Assembly (NCBI GenBank): GCA_000161975.1
Contig: GG688422.1
Coordinates: 1 to 64,000, forward strand
Direction: 5' to 3'
DNA length: 64,000 nucleotides
From: Eubacterium saphenum ATCC 49989
GTDB lineage: Bacteria > Bacillota > Clostridia > Peptostreptococcales > Anaerovoracaceae
Below, in pieces: positions 56,136 to 63,322 of the stretch. The notes under the pieces are model-generated. The model saw only the letters and a list, made by a program, of their open reading frames with translations. It did not search any database and was not told where the DNA came from. The stretch's first letter is position 1. Every line of letters starts with the position of its first letter. The translations under genes and the position numbers were made by a program.

Positions 56136-56582
56136 ATGAATCAGGTAGTTTTAACAGGCAGACTTACAAGAGATCCGGAGAAACGATATTCCGCAAGCAA
56201 TATGGCCATTACAAAGTTTACGATAGCTGTGGATCGCATGGCAAGGCAGGGTGAAGAAAGAAAAGCGGACTTCATCCGAATAGTGGTGTTCGACAAGCAG
56301 GCGGAAAATTGCGACAGATATTTGAAAAAAGGCAAAAAGGTTGCGGTAGTTGGAAGAATTCAGACAGGATCATACGAAAATCAGCAGGGACAGAGAGTGT
56401 ATACAACGGATGTAGTTGCAAACAACGTTGAATTCCTTGAGTGGGGCGAAGCAAACGACAGACCTCAGGTAAGCGGTGGTAATGAAGATTTCATGCAAAG
56501 CACGCAGGAAGCAAGTGAGTCGGATCAATCGGATAAGATTCCACAGGGATTGCAGCCTTACGAAGAAAGTATGCCATTTTAA
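56136..56582 (+). CDS. ssb: Single-stranded DNA-binding protein
   Basis: 148 residues. The OB-fold starts NQVVLTGRLTRDPEKRYS. An acidic, Gln-rich linker leads to the tail EESMPF, the variant of the DDIPF tip that recruits partner proteins. It lies between rpsF and rpsR as in most Firmicutes. Confidence 0.97.
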   Translation: MNQVVLTGRLTRDPEKRYSASNMAITKFTIAVDRMARQGEERKADFIRIVVFDKQAENCDRYLKKGKKVAVVGRIQTGSYENQQGQRVYTTDVVANNVEFLEWGEANDRPQVSGGNEDFMQSTQEASESDQSDKIPQGLQPYEESMPF

Positions 56583-56599
56583 ATTAGAAAGGAGATATC

Positions 56600-56833
56600 A
56601 TGGATAAAAGAAATATGGGAGGAGCCAGAAGCAGCAGGAAGGCATTAGGAGCCAATCTTAAAAAATCAGATATTGATTATAAAAATGTAGACCTTTTATC
56701 AAAATTTGTATCTGAGAGAGGAAAGATATTGCCAAAGCGTGTTACCGGAGCATCATCCGCTATGCAGCGTGAGCTTGCTAAAGCTATAAAGAAGTCAAGG
56801 GTGATGGCTTTGATGCCATACACCAAGGACTAA
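56600..56833 (+). CDS. rpsR: 30S ribosomal protein S18
   Basis: 77 residues. IDYKNVDLLSKFVSERGKIL and RVTGASSAMQRELAKAIKKS are diagnostic. RBS AAAGGAGATATC. It partners with S6 in the small subunit. Confidence 0.97.
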   Translation: MDKRNMGGARSSRKALGANLKKSDIDYKNVDLLSKFVSERGKILPKRVTGASSAMQRELAKAIKKSRVMALMPYTKD

Positions 56834-56852
56834 ACGACAAAAGAGGCGATGC

Positions 56853-57608
56853 ATGGGTGTGTTTGCGAATGTAGTCATAGAAATAGCGGTGATATTAATG
56901 CCGTTATTTGTAATAAAGAGAGGTGTTGAAGAAAAGAGACCTCCGCTGGAAATAGTGTATACAGCGATTATATCTACATTCGCATTGGTAGTTATTGTAG
57001 CGGTTTTGTTTTTGGGAAGCGGTAAGTTCAATGTGGATTCTTTGGTTACGCAGTATGCAGATGTCGTAAAGAATTCGAAAGGCAGTGATTCACTTAAGTT
57101 TTTTGCAAACGGAACGTTGGTAACCGCAAAGGATCCTGAAGGAATTAATCTCTTCGTAAAGACATTGATATATGCATTGCCGGCAGCTATTTTGGGGATA
57201 ATTACATTCTTAACGCTTATAGAATATCGCTTCATAAGAAATGTAGCGTTGAGAAGAGGAATAGATGTCCCTATGATGCCGAAGATAAGAGATTTTTCTC
57301 TTCCAAACGGCGCAACCATTACTGCAGGGATATTGCTGGCTCTCGTGTATATACTGCCTATGGCGGTAGAAGGCTTTAGTAAGGATATCGAATTTGTAGT
57401 GGTACCGCTTATAAAGACAGCATTTGCGTTCCAAGGCGCCGGACTTGCGATAAGAGTACTTGCAAGAGATCCCGATAGAGAAAAACTTGCAAAATTCGCA
57501 GTGCTGGTTATGATAATAACCACGGTTGGAGTTTCCATATTGGCGTTTATCGGACTTTTAGACGGAGCGTTTGGTATTAAAGATAGGATGAGAAAAAAGG
57601 GAAGATAG
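56853..57608 (+). CDS. DUF2232 (YybS-like) membrane protein
   Basis: 251 residues with about six membrane segments. Its place between rpsR and rplI matches the YybS/DUF2232 genes of Firmicutes, whose function is unknown. A basic C-terminal tail, DRMRKKGR, is present. gdpP, which usually sits between this gene and rplI, is missing. Confidence 0.82.
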   Translation: MGVFANVVIEIAVILMPLFVIKRGVEEKRPPLEIVYTAIISTFALVVIVAVLFLGSGKFNVDSLVTQYADVVKNSKGSDSLKFFANGTLVTAKDPEGINLFVKTLIYALPAAILGIITFLTLIEYRFIRNVALRRGIDVPMMPKIRDFSLPNGATITAGILLALVYILPMAVEGFSKDIEFVVVPLIKTAFAFQGAGLAIRVLARDPDREKLAKFAVLVMIITTVGVSILAFIGLLDGAFGIKDRMRKKGR

Positions 57609-57653
57609 TTTTTAAAATAATGTGAAAGGAGAGCGTTCTGCGCAACAAGAGGT

Positions 57654-58193
57654 ATGAAGGTTATATTGAAAGAAGACGTGCGAGGCACAGGGTATGAAGG
57701 TGATGTAGTAGAGGTAAAGGACGGTTTTGCAAGACATAAGCTGATTCCGTCAAAACTTGCTATAAAAGCTACAGAAAATAACATCAAGATATTGCAGGAG
57801 CAAATCGCTGAAGTCGAGAAGAAGGCTAAGGAAAAAAGAGATAACGCGACTGCACTCGCAGAAAAATTGGGAGCACTTGAGGTGTTGCTTGAGGCTGAAG
57901 CCGGTGAAAAGGGAAGGCTGTTCGGTGCCGTTACAAATGTTGATATTGCAAAAAAACTATTGGAAGACCATGACATAGACATAGATAGGAGAGACATCGT
58001 TATCTCCGTGCCTATCAAGGTTCTTGGAGATACCGTCGTAACGGTAAAGCTTTATAAAGAAGTATCGGCGGATCTAAAGGTTAAAATCGTAAGAAAGGGC
58101 GAAGAAATTTCTGAGCCTCAAAAGGAAGAAGTGGAAAGTGCAGCTGAACCGGAAGCCGGAGCTGAAATTGAAGCCGAAGTGCAGGCTGAGTAG
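57654..58193 (+). CDS. rplI: 50S ribosomal protein L9
   Basis: 179 residues, longer than the usual 148 because of an acidic tail (about 155-179, Glu/Ala-rich). MKVILKEDVRGTGYEGDVVEVKDGF-like start and the GRLFGAVTN segment identify it. RBS AAAGGAGAGCG. It ends the ribosomal cluster; dnaB does not follow. Confidence 0.96.
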   Translation: MKVILKEDVRGTGYEGDVVEVKDGFARHKLIPSKLAIKATENNIKILQEQIAEVEKKAKEKRDNATALAEKLGALEVLLEAEAGEKGRLFGAVTNVDIAKKLLEDHDIDIDRRDIVISVPIKVLGDTVVTVKLYKEVSADLKVKIVRKGEEISEPQKEEVESAAEPEAGAEIEAEVQAE

Positions 58194-58255
58194 TAACAGT
58201 ACTTGCCTTGCCAAATTAGTTTATAGCCCTTCTTGAAAGTAGGGTAATATATTTT

Positions 58256-58336
58256 AAAGCTAGGGGAGCAGTAGCTGAGAAGTGGCAAAGCCACGACCCT
58301 CATACCTGAACCGGATAATGCCGGCGTAGGGAAGCT
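58256..58336 (+). promoter_or_regulatory. TPP riboswitch (THI element)
   Basis: Conserved parts appear in order: AGGGGAGC, AGCTGAGA, GACCCTCATACCTGAACC, GGATAATGCCGGCGTAGGGAA and closing AGCT. Downstream, CTCCT at 58358-58362 can pair with AGGAG at 58374-58378 of the thiT ribosome site, with an ATAGGT/ACCTAT hairpin between, so control is probably at translation. Confidence 0.96.
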
Positions 58337-58386
58337 ATAATAGGTATTTACCTATATCTCCTCTTACATTGTTAGGAGGTTTTATT

Positions 58387-59040
58387 ATGTTTAATCAAAT
58401 TCTTAAGATTTCGCTGGAAAACGTGCTTACGAGTACAGGCGGCAAAATTCTCATTGCTGCGCTTGTGATTCTTTGCTTTCTGGTCATTGTAAAGATCAGC
58501 AAGGCGCCAAAGGATAACAATGCCAAGACAATGGCCGTGTGCGGATTATTACTTGCTACGGCAATTGTGCTTGGAGAACTCAGACTCTTTAAGATGCCGC
58601 TCGGCGGGAGCGTCACACCTGCAAGCATGCTTCCTGTAATACTCGCAGGGTATTTCTATGGATCACGTCAGGGCATCTTGCTCGGTTCATCTGCCGGAAT
58701 ATTCAAGTTACTGCTTGGAGGAGCTACCATCCTTAATCCGTTTCAGGTGGTGCTCGATTATGTTGCCGCGAAGGGAATCATAGGTGCATCGGGATTTTTC
58801 AAAGATAAAAAGCATGGCCTGATAATAGGTGGATTTGTAGGGATTCTTGGAAGATACATAGTGGCTGTAATATCCGGGTATATATTTTTTGCGGAGTATG
58901 TACCGGCCGATTTTCAGCATTCTGCCCTTGTGTGGTCGTTATACTACAATATTACCTATCTCGGAGTGGACGGTGCAATCACCTTGGCAGTTCTAATTTT
59001 GTTTGAAAAAAGATTTGAAAATTTAAGGGAAGCTATTTAA
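58387..59040 (+). CDS. thiT: ECF-type thiamine transporter substrate subunit
   Basis: 217 residues with about six membrane segments, an S-component of an energy-coupling-factor importer. The TPP riboswitch upstream fixes thiamine as the likely substrate. GSVTPASMLPVILAGYFYG and the ILNPFQVVLDY segment are typical of ThiT. RBS TTAGGAGGTTT. The shared EcfAAT module must be elsewhere. Confidence 0.93.
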   Translation: MFNQILKISLENVLTSTGGKILIAALVILCFLVIVKISKAPKDNNAKTMAVCGLLLATAIVLGELRLFKMPLGGSVTPASMLPVILAGYFYGSRQGILLGSSAGIFKLLLGGATILNPFQVVLDYVAAKGIIGASGFFKDKKHGLIIGGFVGILGRYIVAVISGYIFFAEYVPADFQHSALVWSLYYNITYLGVDGAITLAVLILFEKRFENLREAI

Positions 59041-59123
59041 AAGTTACGCACATTGCGAATCCAAAATAACCACTCGACAAGGGTACCGGCACATCTCCAG
59101 CGAACCGTGTGCTTGTAACAAGG
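59041..59123. other. Structured region after thiT
   Basis: GTTACGCACA near 59043 and TGTGCTTGTAAC near 59108 can pair, enclosing a short GC-richer segment. On the - strand a frame runs through here that I seem to recall seeing as small unnamed proteins in other clostridial genomes. Read as a possible dispersed repeat; unproven. Confidence 0.3.
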
Positions 59124-59160
59124 AAAACGCCCCTCCTGCTATATAACGGAGAGGCGTTTT
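59124..59160. terminator. Terminator after thiT
   Basis: A 12-bp stem, AAAACGCC-CTCC/GGAG-GGCGTTTT, with one mismatch and an 11-base loop, ending in TTTT. Confidence 0.75.
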
Positions 59161-59204
59161 CAAGGATGACGGGTATGCCACCATTCTTTGGTACACCCAG
59201 AGGG

Positions 59205-59280
59205 TTATAGAGCAAGTTTTGCCGTTTTTCTGCGTTATAATTTTTTATAGAGCAAGTTTTAGCGTTTTTCTGCGCTATAA
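59205..59280. repeat. Two 36-bp direct repeats, each an imperfect hairpin
   Basis: The units are 59205-59240 and 59245-59280. Each runs TTATAGAGCA ... TGCG-T/C-TATAA, with arms that pair, and the middle AGTTTT-x-x-CGTTTTTC is shared. They match at 33 of 36 positions and are separated by TTTT. They sit between thiT and the first prophage gene. Possible roles are an integrase-binding or attachment region, or a repeat-family element. Confidence 0.75.
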
Positions 59281-59318
59281 CTTCTTTCAAATAAAAAAAA
59301 CAGCAAAAAAGTAAAAAA

Positions 59319-59351
59319 ACTCTTGACAGAGTACACCTTATAAGGTATACT
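59319..59351 (+). promoter_or_regulatory. Prophage promoter with overlapping palindromes
   Basis: TTGACA and TATACT are separated by 17 bases. ACCTTATAAGGT (perfect 12-bp palindrome, 59335-59346) lies between and over the -10 box. ACTCT-TGAC-AGAGT covers the -35 box and resembles the TCTTGACAAGA operator near the repressor gene. Strong repression is likely. Confidence 0.8.
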
Positions 59352-59392
59352 ATAGCCAAGTTAAAGATAACAGGTAAATGTAGGGGGAAGAC

Positions 59393-60571
59393 ATGAGCAG
59401 AGGTCAAGGATATGTGGGACAGAGCATGAGCGTTAATGCGACAAATGCATATGCTGAAGAAAAAGAGCCACTCAGTAAATGGACAAAGACAAAGATTGTA
59501 AAAGCTATGCTTGATATCAACTGGGATTTAGATGAAAAGCTGGTAGGTAGGTTATCAAAACAGAGCTTAGTTGACGAGTTCCTAGAATATAAGGAATGGC
59601 ACCACACTGGCAAGTTTTATCAATGTACAGATTTTTATGGACTTAATGAGAATAAAGTGGAAGAATTAACAAACGAAGAGCTGAAGGAACTTATAATCAA
59701 GCACACACCTACCGAAAAAGAAAAAGAATTAGCCAGGACAAAGAAAGCTCAAGTACAGGCTAGGAGAGCGGAGAAGAGGCGTGAAAAACAAAGAATCGCA
59801 GAGTTACTCGACCTAATGGCGTATTCAAAATATAAAAATCAGGTGTGGTTCTTGAGAGCTTATGATGGCAACGAGGCAGGTATCGAAGAGTTGAAAAGAA
59901 AAAAAGAATTCGACGAAATTTCTAAAGAATATCGAAGCTTGGAAGGTTCAACGACACAGCTACGTAAGTATATAAACTGCAAAAAAAAAGGAAATAGAAT
60001 CAAAAGTCTGCGAAAAAGAAAAACGCTTCATCAAACATATGGAAAGAAGAACGTTCGTGCAGGAAAACAGCATGCCTTGTCTAAAAAAATATCTAGCAGA
60101 CAGCGAGCAGAAATTGGCAACGTTAAAAGGGAGGTTAGAGTGCTTGAGCAATTCGTAGAGATGGTGTGCGAGGATCTTAGAATAGCACCAATCCCGCTTC
60201 GTTACGATAATTCGGTGCCTAAAAGTGAAGGTCGAATCGCAGCGCTTGAAATCTCGAAAGTAGAATCGACTCTTTTAATACTAAACACTGACGTAGCAGA
60301 GCTGGACTTGCTGTTCGCTATCGCACACGAGCTACGTCATGCGTGGCAGTTTCAAAACCGACGGCATTGGTTTAAAAACTACAAAGAAATAGGCGAGGTG
60401 GATTTCGAAGAATATAATCTACAACAGCCGGAGGTGGACGCTAACGCTTACGCAACTATAGTTATGGAAGAGGTGGCGGGTATGACACCTCAATTTCAAG
60501 GGTACCCACCAGCTGTGAAAAGAGCTATAGCGAAAGAACTTAAAGTATTACTGAAGGAGTGGAAAGCATGA
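59393..60571 (+). CDS. Phage zinc metallopeptidase-like protein (HELRH)
   Basis: 392 residues. The N-terminal half is charged and largely helical (about 90-260, Lys/Arg/Glu-rich). The C-terminal part holds HELRH at 312-316 (IAHELRHAWQF) and E347 in PEVDANAYA, the arrangement of a zincin with a third Glu ligand, as in ImmA/IrrE-type peptidases. That family activates mobile elements by cutting a repressor; here this is inference, as overall similarity is weak. RBS TAGGGGGAAG. It is expressed from a palindrome-rich promoter and overlaps the next gene by ATGA. Confidence 0.72.
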   Translation: MSRGQGYVGQSMSVNATNAYAEEKEPLSKWTKTKIVKAMLDINWDLDEKLVGRLSKQSLVDEFLEYKEWHHTGKFYQCTDFYGLNENKVEELTNEELKELIIKHTPTEKEKELARTKKAQVQARRAEKRREKQRIAELLDLMAYSKYKNQVWFLRAYDGNEAGIEELKRKKEFDEISKEYRSLEGSTTQLRKYINCKKKGNRIKSLRKRKTLHQTYGKKNVRAGKQHALSKKISSRQRAEIGNVKREVRVLEQFVEMVCEDLRIAPIPLRYDNSVPKSEGRIAALEISKVESTLLILNTDVAELDLLFAIAHELRHAWQFQNRRHWFKNYKEIGEVDFEEYNLQQPEVDANAYATIVMEEVAGMTPQFQGYPPAVKRAIAKELKVLLKEWKA

Positions 60572-60762
60572 GCAAAGCACGAAAGAGGGCTAACGAAAGA
60601 TGGAAACTAAACAACAAGGAATTGCAACGAAGATACGTGGCTAAATCCACGACAAAAAGATACATAAAGAGCTTAATAAGCTCGAAAGATGAAGTAAGTG
60701 AAGTGCGGGGCTGGTTAACCGAAAAGGAAAAAGAGCTTGAAATGAAAACTACCTCCCCATAA
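60568..60762 (+). CDS. Small basic phage protein
   Basis: 64 residues starting MSKARKRANERWKLNNKELQ, a style common in small phage early proteins with KRYIK and an acidic end. RBS GAAGGAG and the ATGA overlap with the zincin gene set the start. Its end overlaps the convergent integrase gene by 14 bases. Function unknown. Confidence 0.75.
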   Translation: MSKARKRANERWKLNNKELQRRYVAKSTTKRYIKSLISSKDEVSEVRGWLTEKEKELEMKTTSP

Positions 60763-61723
60763 ACTCCTTGTACTTATCAAGTGCCCTAAACTCATCATCT
60801 CTATATACGTGGTTATATACCTGCATAGTAGTCTTAAGGTCGCTGTGCCCGAGCCTCTTCTGCACGGTGGGGATGTCAACACCTGCAGAAAAGAGGAGGG
60901 AGCAGTGGGTGTGCCTAAACCCGTGAGGCGAGATGTAACGTATACCCTTAATCTTATGTAGCCATCTAATGGGCTGAGATGAGGTTATACACCCACCCTT
61001 AGTATTACTAAAGATAAATTCACTGGAGCTAAAGAGTGATATCAGGAGATTATACACATCACTATCTATATACACTCGTCTATGGCTAGCGCTCGTCTTA
61101 GCGGTATCGGATATAGCGTGACCTGTTAGGGTAGCTGATAACGTGCGGCGAACGAGTAGGCTGTCTCTAGATAAGTCTATCCACTTAAGCGCAAGCGCCT
61201 CGCCCCTGCGCAGCCCTGTATGGGCTAAGAGATAGAAGAAGACATACCACTGATGAGGTAGTTGTTCCTTAGCAAGCCTCAGGAACTTATCGAGCTCTTC
61301 TTTAGTGTAGTAGTTATTGGTAGGAGCTCTTCTCCGGGGCTTTGGCACCATTAGGTTAGCCGTAGGGTCTGTAGATATAAAACCCAGCCGTTTAGCGTGC
61401 TTAAAGATGTTTCTAAGCACACTGAAGGGGTGCTTGATATCTACATACCTCTTAGCTAAAGTAAGCGTTATCTGCTGTAGCTCAGGCGCTGTAAATGAGG
61501 CTACAGGTCTAGTAGCATACCTTGCATAATTATTACGCCATCTGGCGAGTATGTTTTTCACGGTGCCTTCCGATATCTCAAACCGTTTTAGGTCAAGCCA
61601 CGCACGAAAAACAGTGCCTAGGGTGGGCTCAGAAGAGCGTATGCGCCTATTAACAAAATTGTAATTTAAAACAGCACAGGTTTTCTCGCCCGTGCTGTTT
61701 TCATATGGTTTAAAAATTATCAT
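60749..61723 (-). CDS. int: Tyrosine-type site-specific integrase
   Basis: 324 residues. An N-terminal SAM-like DNA-binding region (about 35-125) precedes the catalytic domain with R172 (TGLRRGEALAL), H267-x-x-R270 (SPHGFRHTH), H293 (LGHSDLKTT) and nucleophile Y303. All catalytic residues are present. The arm-binding domain at the N-terminus is short. It starts 5 bases after the repressor stop, so the two may share a transcript. Confidence 0.95.
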   Translation of the reverse strand: MIIFKPYENSTGEKTCAVLNYNFVNRRIRSSEPTLGTVFRAWLDLKRFEISEGTVKNILARWRNNYARYATRPVASFTAPELQQITLTLAKRYVDIKHPFSVLRNIFKHAKRLGFISTDPTANLMVPKPRRRAPTNNYYTKEELDKFLRLAKEQLPHQWYVFFYLLAHTGLRRGEALALKWIDLSRDSLLVRRTLSATLTGHAISDTAKTSASHRRVYIDSDVYNLLISLFSSSEFIFSNTKGGCITSSQPIRWLHKIKGIRYISPHGFRHTHCSLLFSAGVDIPTVQKRLGHSDLKTTMQVYNHVYRDDEFRALDKYKEFMGR

Positions 61724-61728
61724 AGTAA

Positions 61729-62343
61729 TTAAGTTATTACCTTTCGTATCTCAACAACAGTGCCATACAGCTTGGTGTTAGCTGTAAGAGGCACAGGCTT
61801 TATGTCTTTATCATCTGCTATAAGTAGTGTCACGTCATCGCTAATAAGTACTCTTCTAAAATCGGCGGTATCTCCTATATTGGCTAGCACTATGGATGTA
61901 TTACGCACCCTACCCGACTCACTAAGTATTACAGTATCCCCCTCTCCTACAGTAGGGGCTAGACTGTCACTGGTAGATTTAACCGCCAGTAGGTCGGTAG
62001 CGCTGAGTCCCGTAGAGGATACAAGGACAGCACCTACAGCTTCGGACGTCGGGTCATCGCTTAAGTGCAGGCTTAGGGTGGCTGCTGAGGCAGGCTCTGA
62101 AACGGTTGCGGGTGTTGAAATTTCAACGTTTTCGCCCCCCCCTCCCCATCCAAGAAGCCAGTTTGGGGTGGTCTCTAAGATTTCGGCTAGTTTGCAGAGT
62201 TTATCTACAGGCAATTTAGTTTTGCCTGTCTCTAATTTATATATTGTCCCGCACTCAGGCTGGTATCCTAGCTGGGTCGCAAGTTGCTTTTGAGACATGT
62301 GCAAAGTGTCTCGACGAGATTTAATACGGTTAGACAAGCTCAT
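61729..62343 (-). CDS. S24-type phage repressor without the catalytic Lys
   Basis: 204 residues. An N-terminal helix-turn-helix (about 5-60, MSQKQLATQLGYQPECGT) precedes a Ser/Thr-rich linker and a LexA/CI-like C-terminal domain. The Ser of the dyad is S127 (TSDSLAP, then EGDTVIL), but the position of the Lys holds Arg163 (DTADFRRVLIS). Self-cleavage is therefore doubtful, and inactivation may need another protease. Its promoter reads leftward from 62395 (TTGATT, 17 bases, TATAAT), and RBS is GGGAGGTG. Confidence 0.9.
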   Translation of the reverse strand: MSLSNRIKSRRDTLHMSQKQLATQLGYQPECGTIYKLETGKTKLPVDKLCKLAEILETTPNWLLGWGGGGENVEISTPATVSEPASAATLSLHLSDDPTSEAVGAVLVSSTGLSATDLLAVKSTSDSLAPTVGEGDTVILSESGRVRNTSIVLANIGDTADFRRVLISDDVTLLIADDKDIKPVPLTANTKLYGTVVEIRKVIT

Positions 62344-62366
62344 ATATCTGCACCTCCCATAGCTTG

Positions 62367-62480
62367 ATTATACTTAGTTTTTACACATAAATCAATTTTT
62401 TTTTGAAACAAATAAAATTTTTGTTGAAAAAGTCTTGACAAGATATATCCTGTTGAGATACTATATGTCTTGTCAAGACA
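62367..62480. promoter_or_regulatory. Divergent prophage promoters and operators
   Basis: Leftward: TTGATT/TATAAT (62395-62367) for the repressor. Rightward: TTGACA (62435-62440), 18 bases, TACTAT (62459-62464) for the Cro-like gene. Two related palindromes flank the rightward -10: TCTTGACAAGA at 62433-62443 over the -35, and TGTCTTG-T-CAAGACA at 62466-62480 (perfect 7+1+7). They are the likely repressor and Cro binding sites. Confidence 0.88.
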
Positions 62481-62506
62481 CGACACCTACAGAAAGGAGG
62501 TAAAAA

Positions 62507-62737
62507 ATGGAAGGTCTAAGACTAAGACAGGAGATGGCAAAGAAGGGTAAGACGATTCAGGATGTAGCAGATGCCATTGGTAAGTCCCGTGATACGGCAG
62601 CACTTAAGATAGACGGCATTAGGGATTTTAAGCTTGGTGAGATAGTGACTCTTGCGGGAGTGCTGGGACTGTCCACAGAAGACACGCTCGGCATCATCCT
62701 TGAGGATAGTAGAGAGTACACAAAGAAAGGAGGTTAA
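62507..62737 (+). CDS. Cro-like helix-turn-helix protein
   Basis: 76 residues. The helix-turn-helix is at about 14-45 (TIQDVADAIGKSRDTAALKI). It is divergent from the repressor and first of the rightward operon, so it is likely the lytic-side regulator. RBS AGAAAGGAGGT. Confidence 0.85.
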   Translation: MEGLRLRQEMAKKGKTIQDVADAIGKSRDTAALKIDGIRDFKLGEIVTLAGVLGLSTEDTLGIILEDSREYTKKGG

Positions 62738-62739
62738 AA

Positions 62740-62913
62740 ATGAAACGAGAGCATGTGATAATTGCGTGCAGCTTATCACTATTGCTGGGAGCCGTGACTG
62801 GTATTTACTGGCATAGTCAAATTGTTAAGCGCACAGTAGATCAAATGCAAAGGGAGGCTATTAAATCAGTACACACAGAAAGAGAGCTGCCCACAAAGAA
62901 CAGCCCTCAATGA
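62740..62913 (+). CDS. Small phage membrane protein
   Basis: 57 residues, MKREHVIIACSLSLLLGAVT, with one membrane segment at about 6-24 and a charged tail ending ELPTKNSPQ. AAAGGAGGT sits in the end of the Cro-like gene, 6 bases from the ATG. The family is not recognised. Confidence 0.7.
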   Translation: MKREHVIIACSLSLLLGAVTGIYWHSQIVKRTVDQMQREAIKSVHTERELPTKNSPQ

Positions 62914-62993
62914 AACTTCAGACGGCTACGTAATGTAACCAGTCACAGAGTAGCACATATGAGGGTAAGATGTCAAAGGAAGGAGAGAGAAAG

Positions 62994-63320
62994 ATGAAAC
63001 TTCAGATTAATGTTGAATGCCGAAATCTAGATAAGGAAGCGGTATTTAAGCTGGTGGAACTACTGGAAGGCTCACCTAACGGTAGGGCGGAAACAAAAGC
63101 AGAAGAGTCTGCACCCCTAGCACACGAGATGGATGATACAGGCGCTGAGGTTACGCTTGAAGACCTGGCGGCTGCAACAAGACCACTGCTCGATGACGGC
63201 AAGCACGAAGACGTTAGGGCGCTACTAACAAGGTATAGTGTTAAAAGTCTACCTGAGCTTAAGGAGTCACAGAGAGTCAACTTTTTAAGACAACTAAGAA
63301 GGCTAGGGGAGGAGGCATAG
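62994..63320 (+). CDS. Phage early protein of unknown function
   Basis: 108 residues. A beta strand start (MKLQINVECRNLDKEAVF) is followed by an acidic middle and a helical end (DDGKHEDVRALLTRYSVKSL, then LRQLRRLGEEA). It is located just before the DUF2800 gene, where clostridial phages often have a small protein of this type. AGGAGAG lies 8 bases before this ATG; an ATG at 62970 is also possible. Confidence 0.7.
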   Translation: MKLQINVECRNLDKEAVFKLVELLEGSPNGRAETKAEESAPLAHEMDDTGAEVTLEDLAAATRPLLDDGKHEDVRALLTRYSVKSLPELKESQRVNFLRQLRRLGEEA

Positions 63321-63322
63321 CG

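Noticed and set aside
59205..59280. CRISPR array
   Set aside because: Only two units are present, separated by four bases, with no spacers and no cas genes nearby.
59033..59407. 124-codon frame on the - strand
   Set aside because: It crosses a terminator, the hairpin repeats and the prophage promoter and has no ribosome site; a non-coding explanation fits better.
62114..62127. GTTGAAATTTCAAC palindrome, similar to sequences at 37519 and 52984, as a shared operator
   Set aside because: It lies within the repressor coding region and the three sites differ in flanks and context; A+T-rich palindromes of this size arise by chance.
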